Below the pieces are notes generated by a model, which was given only the letters and a program-made list of their open reading frames with translations, made no database searches and was not told the origin of the DNA. From positions 124,001 through 188,000 of the forward strand of contig CADCXA010000059.1 in assembly GCA_902806565.1 (NCBI GenBank): DNA of 64,000 bases. Direction: 5' to 3'. Positions 1-11,158 of this stretch are shown here, piece by piece. Every line of letters begins with the position of its first letter. Within the stretch, counting starts at the first letter, position 1. Origin of the DNA: Hypoxylon rubiginosum. Its lineage: Eukaryota > Ascomycota > Sordariomycetes > Xylariales > Hypoxylaceae. A program made the position numbers and the translations under genes.

Positions 1-729
1 TCCACCTATCTCAAACTCTTCGAGGGTATTCAATCGTTGAGACAATCTCAGATAGTTGTCGTCGAGGGTGGGCTGGCAGTATCTGTTGCGCCGTTGGCCT
101 CCCCACAGCTATCTCCTCAAACCACATCTCATTCCGTCGTGTGTTTAGGGGGCACGTTCGATCACCTACACCCTGGCCACAAACTGCTTCTGACCGCTGC
201 CGCTCTGTTGCTGAAGGTACCCGAAAATGGCACGTCAAATCCGTGCCAGCTGGTCATCGGAATCACCGGCGATGAGTTATTAAAGAGGAAGAAGTATGCG
301 GAACTCGTCCAGTCTTGGGACGAGCGAGCTGAGAATACTATCGAATTCTTATCTTCTATACTCGAGTTGTCCAAAGACGGCTGGAAAAAGCGCCAGTCTC
401 CTCTGATCGAAAAGGGCAACGACTTCGTTGCCCGATTCCGAGACGGCACCATCGAGATTCACTGCGTGGTCATCCAAGATGCCTATGGTCCCACTATCAC
501 GACTGAAGACATGGATGCTCTCGTCGTTTCTGGGGAGACGAGAGGTGGAGGAAATGCGGTGAATGATCGGCGGAAAGAACTCGGCTGGCGACGGCTAGAG
601 ACGTTTGAGGTCGACGTCCTCGATGCCGAGGGGATAGTCCACAAGTCATCAGAGACGCAAGATTTTGCGTCCAAGATAAGCAGCACAGCTATTCGGAAGC
701 TAAAGGCCGAATCCCAGTCTCGTATTTAG
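1..729 (+). CDS. CAB4: Phosphopantetheine adenylyltransferase (CoA biosynthesis), 5' truncated by window edge
   Basis: It transfers AMP to 4'-phosphopantetheine to give dephospho-CoA, the penultimate CoA step; the fungal enzyme is a cytosolic stand-alone CoaD-like nucleotidyltransferase. The frame is open from base 1 to the TAG at 727, so the start and N-terminal part lie upstream; fungal homologues are usually longer. Visible motifs are the nucleotidyltransferase core GGTFDHLHPGHK (the HPGH is the HxGH signature), SGETRGGGNAVNDRR, which matches the VSxETxxGG..N.RR block of eukaryotic PPATs, and the C-terminal KISSTAIRK, which resembles the ISST.IR adenylate-binding loop. No intron is seen in this part. 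It is a housekeeping gene, and the next gene runs towards it on the other strand 60 bp away. The family call is firm; the 5' structure is unknown. Confidence 0.88.
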   Translation, partial: STYLKLFEGIQSLRQSQIVVVEGGLAVSVAPLASPQLSPQTTSHSVVCLGGTFDHLHPGHKLLLTAAALLLKVPENGTSNPCQLVIGITGDELLKRKKYAELVQSWDERAENTIEFLSSILELSKDGWKKRQSPLIEKGNDFVARFRDGTIEIHCVVIQDAYGPTITTEDMDALVVSGETRGGGNAVNDRRKELGWRRLETFEVDVLDAEGIVHKSSETQDFASKISSTAIRKLKAESQSRI

Positions 730-789
730 TCTAAAGGTCTACTTACTACCTATAGTCTTCATATTCAGAAATCGCCGACGGCATGCTAC

Positions 790-1692
790 CTACATGAATA
801 GAGTCTGTCCCCCATCTATCAGAAGGTCCGAGCCGTTGAAATAGCTTCCAGCACGACTCGCAAGCATCACGACGGCTCCGCAGAGCTCATCTGGTTGGCC
901 CATCCTTCCCAATGGGTGCCGACCCAGCCACATTTTTTTCGCCTCCTCTATACCGTCACCTTCATTCAGGATAGTATCCATATATCCGGGGGAAATACTA
1001 TTCACTCTGATTCCGTACCTTGCCCATTCTCCAGCTAGTGATTTCACCATAGACACCACTCCGGCTTTGGAAACGTTATAAGACACCTGGGGCTGGGGAA
1101 AGTTGACTCTATGTGCCGATATGCTAGCCACAAAAGTCATGCTTCCTCCGATGTCGCGTTCTATCATCGAACGGGCAACGGCACGGGCGACAAGGAAACC
1201 TCCGACCGTGTTAACGTTTATGACTCGGTTCCAATCCTTTGCCGACCAGTCGAGCGCATGCCCACAGGCAACCATGCCAGCAAAGCTCAACAGGATATTT
1301 ATGCTACCCAAGGACTTGAGTGTCTCGTCAACCGCAGCATTGACGCCATCCTCGTCTGTCACGTCGACCTTCAAAAATTGGACCTTGGCGCCAGGAAACT
1401 CGGACTTGAGTATGTCGACCTTGGCCTGACCTTCGGTTGGATTCATATCGAATATCATCAAGCCTTCAAGTCCATGTTCGAGAAGGGCCCTGGAGGCCGC
1501 GAAGCCGAGATCGCCGGCGCCTCCGGTGACAACGGCGTTGCCTCGTATGCGAAAACGCTCTTGAGCTCGAGTTTCTGCTGGGATCTCTCGAGATATGGGT
1601 GGAGGTGGGGCCGTTAGAGAGCCGGAGGAGGCATCTCCCAACGATATCTGGGGTAAGACCCTAGCCGTGAGATCCGATCTCTCAGTTGCCAT
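790..1692 (-). CDS. Short-chain dehydrogenase/reductase (polyol/sorbose reductase-like)
   Basis: This is an intronless 300-residue classical SDR that should reduce a carbonyl or oxidise an alcohol with NAD(P)(H). After a Pro/Ser-rich N-terminal tail of about 50 residues come the Rossmann motif TGGAGDLG (residues 56-63), an SFAG block in place of the usual NNAG, the catalytic Ser in VASISAH, the YNVSK catalytic Tyr/Lys pair, and NSISPGYMDT followed by a typical C-terminal FNGSDLLIDGG. The long tail and the NSISPGY block are common in fungal D-arabinitol/mannitol/sorbose-type reductases, which is the best guess for substrate class. The ATG at 1692 is the first in frame. It is convergent with the PPAT gene. 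The fold and activity class are clear; the substrate is inferred. Confidence 0.85.
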   Translation of the reverse strand: MATERSDLTARVLPQISLGDASSGSLTAPPPPISREIPAETRAQERFRIRGNAVVTGGAGDLGFAASRALLEHGLEGLMIFDMNPTEGQAKVDILKSEFPGAKVQFLKVDVTDEDGVNAAVDETLKSLGSINILLSFAGMVACGHALDWSAKDWNRVINVNTVGGFLVARAVARSMIERDIGGSMTFVASISAHRVNFPQPQVSYNVSKAGVVSMVKSLAGEWARYGIRVNSISPGYMDTILNEGDGIEEAKKMWLGRHPLGRMGQPDELCGAVVMLASRAGSYFNGSDLLIDGGQTLFM

Positions 1693-2778
1693 CTTGGAGT
1701 ATTAAGAAGACAAAGACAAGTTTGATGAAAGTAACTCTCCATTGACGATTTCCCGAGCCAGCCCACGGCCTTTATAGTTACGTCGGAGAGATTGCGGGGT
1801 CTGCATTACAGCTAGCCGTGCAGCTCCTAGACTTACAGGATGGCATTTCTCCGCTCCGATCATCATCCTGTGATTTGCGACACCGGCACCACGATCCATT
1901 CTATCTTGACGCACGACCATTCGCAGTGCATTTTGACAACGAACCTTGGTCTGCAGAAGCCGATGCCGTAATTGTCGGAGCGACTACTGGGATTGGCTAT
2001 GAACCGTACCATAACTTGATCTCTTATTAATAGCAATGTTAGCATACCGTTGATCTCAAGTAATACCGACCGCCGAATTTTGAGGCTCAACCCGGCGTGT
2101 AACCGTCGAACTCACATGTCTGATCAGCAGCGACGTGGTACATCTTCTCTGATGCTCATGAATTTGTATAGTTCCAACTATCGGGGTTTCCAACTTTATG
2201 CCCCCTCTAAATACCTAGTTTTCACGTCAGCCGTATTCGCGAGCATCACGTCCACGTCACCGTGGCAGAAGAGTCGACCACCAGGCTCAGAAAAGTCTGT
2301 CAATACTCCTCTTTGAGAGATTTTCGGGTTGGCGTCTGGCGTTCTATCTTGGATTAGGAACAGAGCTGCTGTAGTATATATCTTGGGCCTGCTTAGCCTC
2401 TTGTTAGGTAGCTCTTCTTTACGTGTCTGTTACACATGTGGCTGCTTATTTCGCTGCTTATCATACTGAAGGATTCAAAGATGTGACTAACATCGCCCCG
2501 AAACTTCACCACGTCACATTATAGAGCTACATTCTCGGTGTCTCATTGAGCCAGAAATAGAACAGGACTTTGCCATGCAATTTATCGGGCCTAATATCAC
2601 TCTGATTACCCGTCGCACATCATGGAATCTACTTTACTGCCTCCCTAATCGTCGGACTTCCGCTCGTGGTAAATATGTCGTCCTTGGATGATGGCACTTT
2701 GTAGACCGCGATCTAACAACGGTCTTTCAACGTTGATCGGGCTAATATAAATTACCAAGCGGAAAGCAGTTTGCCATC
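1693..2778. other. Intergenic, about 1.1 kb
   Basis: This spacer separates the SDR start from the start of the membrane-protein gene, so it carries both promoters. I see only short unsupported reading frames. A phrase reading ICDTGTT in frame near 1876 recalls the second Asp motif of pepsin-like proteases but has no flanking support. Confidence 0.6.
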
Positions 2779-4908
2779 ATGCCTGCCCCTAGCTACTGCT
2801 CAAATCAACCTGTCGATCCTCTCGATATACCACCGGAATCCGATATATCTGGACTTGGCGTAGGTAAAACAGACTTGCACGAACGACAGTAAACCAACAA
2901 TTAATTATCAGGTTTTCATTGGCTTCGTATCGGCCTCGTACATCCTGCTCTTCATCGTCATAGTCTATTACATATTCGGCTACGACCCTACCTCGAACCC
3001 CTTTGGAACCGCGGAGCACTACACGCTCGTACGCGCACGACCAAACCCGTTTGATCAACTCGTACTCAAGGTCGCGAGGTGGATATCACGCATCGATTCT
3101 TGGCAATGGCGAGCTTCATATAAAAATGGGCGCTTCGCGGCCGCCTTTGATAAGGTACCTTCACACCTCTAGCATACATATATCTCCGCCGGGCTAGTTC
3201 AATAACCTACTCAAGTGCGTTATCAATATGGCCGACATCCAGATTGTAAACGGTCTGGCGATCTTAATTTCAGGCTTGGTGCTTCTCCCTCAACGCCTAT
3301 CGGCCTTGCATTGGAAGATGGTAGTGTACTTGTCGTGGTTCTCTTGCACGACAAATCTATCAGCGTTGATATTCCTCCGGTCATACCTGATTCGCAATCC
3401 GGTCGAGAGGATATGGAGACTTGGATCAACATTTGTTCTCCTCGTAATCCTAACAGTCTCCCTTATTCCTACAGGTCATTTCTTTTGGCGTACCAGTTCC
3501 CAAGAGTACATTGAAGATGCGGCCCCTTCGGCTTACGCAATCTGCTACTTCAATACCGACTTCAAAGGCAGATCCTTCGTGGGGAAAAATGCGATGCTAT
3601 TGTCTATACTACTTCTGGTGTTTAGCTACACGGTCAGAGTGTTCAAGCTTTACCGTGGCTTCGCCAACTACAGTCCAAAGGCTCGGTCATTATCCGCCTT
3701 CCTCGTGGAAAATTGCTTGAAGAGCGCGGCACTATTTCAACGGATGATAGGTGTCTCGTCATTTACGGAGCGGACAGCTTCTAATATGATAGTAGCTGCC
3801 CATTTCGTCGTGTGTCTTTGGATTGACATGTCCACTTCAATGGCATCGGATGTGAGTTCTTCTAAATGTGTCTTGGGTCGTGTACCAGTCTTGACTTTGG
3901 GCAATAGGTTTTCTGGCTGATAATTTCGATAACTTGGGGCTCCGTGAAAGTGGCCGAATTGAGACGCATTTTACACGTGTCTCCCGCCGCCAGAGCCGAT
4001 CCAACATGGTCATTTGGGCAGATCCTTGCCGTGCTCCTCATAGCCGGGCCAGTTCTGGTATTGGTTCGATCTGCGCGAGAGGCGTTTGTTCCCGGTACGG
4101 CGAAGGGTTGACCATCATGACTCTGCTGGGCTTCAGTACTAATTGTCTTTAGGTCGGCAGGAAAGCCCTCGAGCAAGTATTATCGAACCTGATCATGACG
4201 GCTCGGGCCTGCAAGAGGGTAAGCATATTGTCATCTTTATTACTACTTCGGTAGACCAAGATCTATTAAATGCTAAGGCCAATAATCATCTGAATATCCG
4301 AATGCATATGGTTAACATGTTTAGGAGCTGGTGTCGTTTATGACGGCAACCTGGAGTCGCAAACAGGTATATCGAGAACAGCGCCGGAAGTGAACATATC
4401 ACAGTCCAATGAACCATTGGACTATTACGTATTAAACCCGACGTTATTCACCGAATACTATGATAAGACCCCCTGGATGCGTTGGGCTCCCGCCATATGC
4501 CTCACCTACACACTCTCGGCGACAGTGACACTTTTATCCTCCCAATCCGACCCCATTTCACAAATCCAGAACTTCCTGTTCTGGTTCGTCCTGGAACAAG
4601 GCGCAATCCTTCAGTACCATATTATTTTCTGCTTTTATCTTTGTAAGAATTGGAAGCACCCTATGGTACACGTCCCTATTTTCGGTTATATAGCATTGGC
4701 GATAATCTTCTCAATCATAAACAGAGGCCGATTCGTCCTCGCGCCTTTGGAAAGTCCGACCTACAGTGGCTTTCAAATTGTTCCTCTTATTTTCCCGTGC
4801 GCGACGTTCGGCTCCTTTGTCATCTTCTTGATCGCTGCTCGACTCCCCCGAATAGTACGGATAATACGAAAAACAGTCAGATCGCGGTTTTTTTGCTGCC
4901 CCAACTGA
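2779..4908 (+). CDS. Uncharacterised fungal integral membrane protein, six exons
   Basis: The model is join(2779-2859, 2912-3154, 3198-3851, 3908-4094, 4153-4218, 4325-4908), giving 604 residues; all phases agree and each donor is GT. A short soluble N-terminus is followed by a membrane helix (IGFVSASYILLFIVIVYYIF), a loop and then the block MADIQIVNGLAILISG. That block, with the nearby HWKMVVYLSWFSCTTNLSAL, recurs in a large family of fungal multi-pass proteins of unknown function. I count about eight to nine hydrophobic segments, with a hydrophilic loop (exon 5 and the start of exon 6) before the last four. The exon 3 acceptor could instead be at 3215, which would drop six residues. Location is inferred to be an internal or plasma membrane. 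No enzymatic motif is visible. Confidence 0.75.
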
Positions 4909-5250
4909 GTCCGACCCTAGCGCTCCGCCGGCAGATCAAGGAGAAACCTAGATGATATCATCTTTCGACTGGCAGATGACATAATGGGTGACTTAAAGAT
5001 TGAACAGCTTTGTCTGCGAAAGGGTGAAGATCGAATCTCGAAAGGGGTAGGTTACAAGGTGTGTGTCGTGATGATCCTGCTTGACGAATCTGACACTTAC
5101 GCATAAAAAAGGCACATTGACAAACTGACACGGTAGCATGGTGAATAAAAAGGCAGAGAAGTCATCGCATTCATGCAGCTAGAAACCTAACCCGTAACCC
5201 TTATCGTCTAACCATTCCCATGATGTGCAAGCGTCCCTTCAAACCCCCAA
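4909..5250. other. Intergenic between convergent genes
   Basis: This spacer holds the 3' ends of two convergent genes. It is AT-rich, with no gene or clear repeat seen. Confidence 0.6.
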
Positions 5251-6204
5251 TTACGAGCACAAGTCCGCCGCATCACCTAGGCCGGCATCCGTACCGCCCT
5301 CAAACGGCGCCACGGGCTCAGCACAGGGTCCCTCGTTCCAGCCGTCGTAATACAAGTTGGTCCAGCTGTTGGTGACGTGCGCGGTAGCGTTCGCGGGCTC
5401 GCCGTCGTTGCTTCCCGACAGGACCTCGCCGACCTTTCCGTTGGGGCACAGGTTCGGGGTCTCGTCTTTGGGGGCCGAGGCGAGGATGGCGCCGGCGGCT
5501 TCCTCCCGGTCCGGGTCGCCGGTGTGGTAGACGGCCAGGCAGTCGCCGCGGCCCCAGGGGTCGAAGCCGCCGGGCAGGTGGGCGTTGGGGGTCATGGTGT
5601 AGACGGGCTTGAAGCGCCAGGCGACGCAGTTGAAGATGTTGGCGCACTGCACGCAGCAGTCGAGCTTGTTGGTGACGGCGCCGACGGTGACGGTGGCCGT
5701 AGGCAGGTTGTCAAGGCCCGGCAGGAAGTCCGGGGCATTGACCAGAGCCGAGGGGTTGCAGAAGTGGGGGACGGTGGCCGTGGGGTAGTCACCGGCGATG
5801 GAAGTGCAAACGGAAGCCGTAGTTGCTAGTGCGTCGCCGTCTTGGGGGCCGGCGGCAGCCACGTTGTCCTGGATTCCGGTGGCTTGAGCCGCGGCAGCTG
5901 TGGGTCGGGTAGGGACCGTGATAGCCGTGGGGGGCGAATCGTAAGACAAGGGTGTCTGCTGGTCACCAAGGGTAGTCAGGGGAGTGAGGCTCAAGGGATG
6001 AGCATAGCCCGTGATGGTAGAGACAGCAGCAGCAGCCTGTTTTTCGTGTTAGTAAATCGTCTTGAATCAAGTTGTTCTTTTGTTCTGATTATCTACCTCA
6101 GTTGTCTGTCGAGGCTCTACAGGTCCGGCCAGAGCAACGCCAAGGCTAGCTAGGCCAGCGAGGAACGACATGGCCGCCTTGGGTGAGAGAGGAGATGCAT
6201 ACAT
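5251..6204 (-). CDS. Secreted cysteine-rich protein, apple/PAN-like
   Basis: The model is complement(5251-6036, 6097-6204), 297 residues with one 60-bp intron. The first exon encodes MYASPLSPKAAMSFLAGLAS and then an Ala/Leu stretch ending GVALAGPVEPR. That is a signal peptide; translation may instead start at Met12, which would give a more typical one. A low-complexity Thr/Ala/Pro linker follows. The C-terminal two thirds holds paired cysteines, with CCVQCANIFNC then CVAW, GDCLAVYH and an LCPNGKVG block, a pattern like fungal apple/PAN-type carbohydrate- or protein-binding modules. The coding sequence is strikingly GC-rich compared with its flanks. The product is probably extracellular or wall-bound; no enzyme motif is seen. 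Confidence 0.72.
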
Positions 6205-6649
6205 CTTGACCGACGATACCACGATTGATGTAACAATTCGAGATGGGAAGAGATGAGAAGATATGGAAATGGATGGGCAAGATAAAACCCAACTGAATTA
6301 GGACTGCTTTTAAAAGACTTGAGGAAGTTTGTGGCGTTTGCAGAGAGCAAAGTGGGTGGGTAGGGATTGTGGATAGAGAAGAAAGAGGTAGATGAGAGAG
6401 GTAGGTACTCGAATTTAATCTACCTACATAAGGCAACGGCAGGAGAGTAGGAGAAGAATTGAACGTTTGCAAACGATTATTTAGCTGAATCCGCCAATAA
6501 TGAAAACTTTTCAGCTGGCGGTGGATTTTTCAATAGTGTAACAGAGGGGGGGAAGGGCAACCTGGAGTCGAGGAGCAACGGAGCAACTATGGTTGTCGTG
6601 GTAGTCGACTCTTAACCCTTAACTTTTGGTTGACCCGGAGTGGCAGAGC

Positions 6650-6681
6650 GAGTGAACGAGTGAACGAGTGAATGAGTGAAT
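6650..6681. repeat. 8-bp tandem repeat, 4 copies
   Basis: The unit is GAGTGAAY and is repeated four times head to tail. The first two copies end in C and the last two in T. It lies in non-coding DNA. Confidence 0.9.
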
Positions 6682-7602
6682 GACGCGTGAAAGTCGAAAT
6701 GGCGATCTTAGACAGATACCCGTTTCTTGTCTCCCGAGTCCCGACACCAAGAATCCCCCCGCGTTACTCACAGTTGGCTACTATGAATTAGCTGTGTAGA
6801 TCCGTGGTGCCAGTGATGCGTAGGCGCCGGTGTGGTAGGTAGGAATTAGAGTGAATAGAGGGATCCTACTCAGTTCGGCCTTCGGTTGCTACCTCACTTA
6901 TTAAATGGAAGGGTTCGAGATCGACCTGGGCCCCGGCGGGAGATCGCTAGCTACAAGATCCCATTTACCTACATGTTTTCCCCATACCTATGTATTTCCC
7001 TGCCGGCAACCTCCAGAGCTAGGTACCGTACCTAACCTCTCAGCAGCCCGACGATTCGGCGACTCAGCAACTCTGTAGTAATGGAGCAGCTCAACAATTA
7101 GGTAAGTAATCAGCTCTCAGTGTCTTTGGTTGACCAACCAGGTAGAGACATTCCCGTTTGCTACCGACACCGGAAACCTGCTCATATGGCCTACGGCAGG
7201 GGATTTGTTCGTTGTATATTGGTAACCTTGGACGGTTTGACGATTTGGCTAGTTTGCTTAAACGTGTGAAGATCGTCATCTCTAAATAGCCTGGTCTAAT
7301 CCATGCCTCGCGGCGTAGACAGATTAGCTATCTGTAGTAGGTCGTTTCAGATGGCCGTCGCATGAAAAAAGAAGAAGGGGGAGCATGACTATGGGGACTC
7401 GGGGACTGAGGGACTAAGGGATAAATAAAATGATGCGGAGGATCTTCCGACAAGGTTGCAACGAGATACACCTGGTTACATCCCCGACGTCACTTAATAT
7501 ATAAATATTGGAGACCAAGGAGAATTTCATCTTATAAGCATCTAGATGGTTGACTCGCTGACTCGGGACCTTTATTAAGGTATATGAATCGCCCATGATC
7601 TG

Positions 7603-7626
7603 TCATTGTCATTGTCATTGTCATTG
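7603..7626. repeat. 6-bp microsatellite TCATTG, 4 copies
   Basis: There are four perfect TCATTG units in the spacer upstream of the coiled-coil gene. It is a candidate length-polymorphic marker. Confidence 0.9.
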
Positions 7627-8189
7627 TAGTTCAGGTACATGTAGTTCAAATGCAGTCAAGGTGTAAGTCGGCATTGGGCCAATGAAAAGACAAGACTCAC
7701 TAAACTTTCCCAGCTGTATGTCTCTCGCCTCGGCAGCTGATTAAGCCCCCATGACCCCAGACTGTGACCTTTAGCGTACCCGCGCCCCAACTGCTCCTTA
7801 CAGTCAGAGCTTATCGATATGATCTCCAGTACCGTACCAGCGTACCTCTAATATGAAGTTCTGGCTGACTTCATCGTCATCTATACTCCATCCCGCCAGC
7901 TCACCAACTCACCAACTCTCCATCTAGGCTTGTGTAAGGTACATAGAAAGTGCTACAAAGCCAACGCAAGCTATGCACTTGGATTCTATCAAACCCAACT
8001 TTTTTCGTTTATGTCTTTGACGCGCAGCTGTATTTATTCCTCTAACTAGTTCTCTCTTCCTACCGTTAATTTATAATTTCTATTCAACACGCTGAATGCT
8101 TCCTGCCTTAGGTACCCATCGAGAAATTCATTACCGAAGCCACGAGGTATCCAACTCCAACTAATTATCTCCACGTCAGGAATAGAAGC

Positions 8190-10289
8190 ATGAGTCTTGG
8201 TGCCTCGTTTCTTTCTAAGATGGGGATTGGTGACGGCAGGATGTCTTCTCTTTTACCTCTCCACACGTCCTCTCCGCCTCGCTCACCGGACGAACACGAT
8301 CTCGCCGATCTCTCCCCCAGACCGGACGACGCACTCCTTCCTCAAGACCTTACCTATGGAAACGATAACTCGCCTACTTATGCGTCGAGTTCTATACGTC
8401 CTAAAGGCAAAGGTAAAGGGAAGGGAAAGGGGAAAGCTATTGCCTTCGCCTATCCAGAGCGCCAGTCGTTCTCTCGATCTAAAACACTTGACCCGGCGAG
8501 TGACTTCGATACACCTACAAATAGCGCCCTGAAGGGCCTAAGAGTCCCTCCAGGAATTTGGCGACCGAATATCCGCCCCGAGCAACGTAACCATAGCCAA
8601 GGCAGTATCGCGCCTCATACGTCCTTCGTCGAAAGCATATTCTTGGGCCGGCCCGACCGAACGTCTGATCGTACCCTGCGTTCCGAGACTGATGGCACTT
8701 TTAAGATTATACAGCGGCGAGAGTGTCAGATGCAGAAGGAGCTTCAGAGACTACTGGATGCCCAGGGTGCTGCTCTGGAACGGGACCTTGATGGAGGCGA
8801 CGTAAGGACGCCTTCACCTGAAGGTTCTCAGCGAGCCGTATCCCTCGATTCGATCGCCACAACCGCAAACTCAAAGCTATCCGGAGACTCTGTCGTGCCT
8901 GTGCGCCAGCCTAAGAGGAGAGTCATGTCCAAACGACAGGCGCGAATCGGCATTGCTCGATCCGTGACTATGCTGGCTGATCTAAAGAACGAAGAGGACG
9001 CGTACATAGCCACGGCACTAGCAGAGCGTAAGGCTGCCTTGTCTAAACTCCGGAACCTGTCTTCTAAGCGCAAGTCCATTGTGACCGAGATGAAGGCCTT
9101 CGAGGAAGACCACGAGCTACCGATTAAGACCGAGATAGCCCAGATGGAACATCAATACCGCACGGTTTGCTCTAATATCGATGAATTCGAGGAAAAGCTC
9201 CGAGTGCTAAAGAGAACCAAAGTCGACTTGGAGAGGAGGTTAGAAGAGGCGAGAAGCACTCGAGATTCGAGCCTCAGCGGTTATAAGGGCGCGCTCAAGC
9301 AATGCGACCAAGGTGTCTCCGAACTCATGAAATACCCGGGAATCCAGGTACTAGAAGTTGAGCAATTAAAAGAGCAAGGGGGCGAGGACGTCGCTATAAT
9401 TCTGGCTAAGCACATGTCAGGTTTCCAGTTCCTTTCACTCCGTCCTGAGAGAAGGACGATGGAGATGGCCAAGGACTGGTGGGAGGGAGAAGTCGCCGTC
9501 CTCGAACAGCGCAAAGCCGTCGTGGATAAGGAACGGGCCGCTCTTGAAGAGGGTAGTGAGGTGTGGCAACAGGTGGTGGTCCTGCTTGCCGATTTCGAAA
9601 GCCGATTAGAAGTCGTTATAAAGCAAAATGATCCCGATTCTGGCGAGCCGGGGACCGTCCTGCGAGACCAGTACAAGGCTCTGAAGAAGGCGCTGGGCGA
9701 AATGCAGATGCTTCACGATTATGTCGAAGCTCAGGGATGGAACCTCCTCATCGTGGCTATTGGTGCCGAGCTTGCGCATTTCGTCGGGATCAAGGAGTTT
9801 CTAGCGGATATGATCCGCGGCGCCGGATATGATGACGGGTCTATTACTCCGAGGACACCCGGTGGTGACGACCTAGTCGATGTACGCGAGAACGGCGCTT
9901 CGAGTTTAGAAGAACGTGAACATGACCCAAAACCATACGACGAGGAGCTTAGCAGGAGCGTGGTCCGGCGATGGGACGGAATCGACGAACATCAGAATCA
10001 CGACGCTCCACCGCCGGACCTGCTCGGCGGCGAGCACCGCGAGGAGAGCGACAACGAGGTACCCCCGGGCCTCCTAAGCGAGATCCACCACGAAAGCGAA
10101 GATGACCAGCATAACGACGTGCCCGTGGAGTTCCTATCTATGCACAGCCCGCCGCAGAGCAGAGATGGCCAAGCCGAGGCCGACAAGCTGCATCGGGCCC
10201 GTGTCCGCAGGGAGAGCAGCGAGAACGAGAACGAAGTTCCACCGGATTTGTTGGCGGAGAGCCGAAGGGAGGATGATACTGTTGACTGA
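8190..10289 (+). CDS. Coiled-coil protein resembling filamentous-fungal Atg28
   Basis: This is an intronless 699-residue protein. The N-terminus is disordered and includes a KGKGKGKGKGK tract (about residues 72-82). A block VVPVRQPKRRVMSKRQARIG (about residues 236-255), followed by a long heptad-rich coiled coil to about residue 370, looks like the conserved part of proteins annotated as Atg28 in Pezizomycotina. Atg28 is a coiled-coil factor of selective autophagy (pexophagy) first described in methylotrophic yeast. A second helical region follows. The acidic C-terminus carries repeated VPPDLL-like motifs (see findings). The ATG at 8190 is the first in frame and is preceded by a pyrimidine-rich leader. 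The coiled-coil call is certain; the Atg28 assignment is by recollection of the family and moderate. Confidence 0.7.
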   Translation: MSLGASFLSKMGIGDGRMSSLLPLHTSSPPRSPDEHDLADLSPRPDDALLPQDLTYGNDNSPTYASSSIRPKGKGKGKGKGKAIAFAYPERQSFSRSKTLDPASDFDTPTNSALKGLRVPPGIWRPNIRPEQRNHSQGSIAPHTSFVESIFLGRPDRTSDRTLRSETDGTFKIIQRRECQMQKELQRLLDAQGAALERDLDGGDVRTPSPEGSQRAVSLDSIATTANSKLSGDSVVPVRQPKRRVMSKRQARIGIARSVTMLADLKNEEDAYIATALAERKAALSKLRNLSSKRKSIVTEMKAFEEDHELPIKTEIAQMEHQYRTVCSNIDEFEEKLRVLKRTKVDLERRLEEARSTRDSSLSGYKGALKQCDQGVSELMKYPGIQVLEVEQLKEQGGEDVAIILAKHMSGFQFLSLRPERRTMEMAKDWWEGEVAVLEQRKAVVDKERAALEEGSEVWQQVVVLLADFESRLEVVIKQNDPDSGEPGTVLRDQYKALKKALGEMQMLHDYVEAQGWNLLIVAIGAELAHFVGIKEFLADMIRGAGYDDGSITPRTPGGDDLVDVRENGASSLEEREHDPKPYDEELSRSVVRRWDGIDEHQNHDAPPPDLLGGEHREESDNEVPPGLLSEIHHESEDDQHNDVPVEFLSMHSPPQSRDGQAEADKLHRARVRRESSENENEVPPDLLAESRREDDTVD

Positions 10290-11158
10290 TTCATATAGCA
10301 GCGGTACTAGAATACGTTGGTTTTACCGGTTCGTTCCCTCTTTTGGGAGCTGGACAACGTGGTGTTTTTTGCGGAGCAAACTTTAGCATTAGAGCATTTC
10401 TTGGTTGGTAGGGGGGTGAAGTGCTATGGAACACGATAGGATCGGACGGAGTTGGTACCCTTCATTTGCAATACCATAGCTAAGGCAGCCTGTTACGATA
10501 GTCCCTGGTGTCGATGAATAAGCGTTATCATCGATGAATATCACTTTTTGGAAACCATCTGCGTAGTACTTGAATAGTGAAACCGAGCGATCTCCTAGGT
10601 ATTTGGCAAATCTGAACTACACATGTATGAACACACAAGATTTTGATGGTAGAAGTTATATTTTCTCGGTTCCTATATGCAATGCGACAGCAATAACAGC
10701 TCACCTCCGTATAGAAAGCATCAGTAGTGAAAAAGAGCATATGGTTTTTTTTTCGTGCCTTCGTCTATTGTAGGTGCATGAAATTCATCAGGGGGATATA
10801 TGACCCAGCAAAAAAAAAACGCCTGTTCGTGAAGGGGGAGTAAAAAGACAATCCAATCCAGTCCAGAGATGATGCAGACGCAAATCAAACTCATTCGCCC
10901 TATTCCCGACAACAGACCTCTCCCTCCAAGTTTTGACAAGCCCGGACCTAGAGTTGGCTCAACGATGGAACAATGGACGAGCTCGCGGGGGGGATAATGA
11001 GTTCTCGGGAAAGGCGACAGTAGCGGTGAGGATGGCTTAGTTCAAGCGACGTGGAGAGGGGGTGGGGGTGGTCGAAATTCGTTTCTCGTCAACATGTATG
11101 TATGTATCTCGCACGACTCGTCTCTCGTTGGCCTAGAGTGTGCGATTCTGGGTCGTAT
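10290..11158. other. Intergenic between convergent genes
   Basis: It contains the 3' flanks of the coiled-coil gene and of the minus-strand DUF1748 gene. Poly(T)/poly(A) runs near 10746 and 10810 are visible. No gene is seen. Confidence 0.55.

Larger units (their letters stand above)
6205..8189. other. Intergenic, about 2 kb, divergent promoters and simple repeats
   Basis: This is a gene-free spacer between two divergent genes. It contains two short tandem repeats (listed separately), TAGGTA-type words near 6836 and 7021, and pyrimidine-rich tracts before 8190 that are typical of fungal promoters and 5' UTRs. No coding signal is seen. Confidence 0.6.

Noticed and set aside
1863..2030. Phrase ICDTGTT and neighbouring residues resembling an aspartic protease motif between SDR and membrane gene
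   Set aside because: Only seven residues match, the frame soon stops, and no first Asp motif or other protease block is found nearby.
5318..5829. Extra frames on both strands across the secreted Cys-rich gene
   Set aside because: Shadows caused by high GC; the chosen frame alone has a signal peptide, an intron and a regular Cys pattern.
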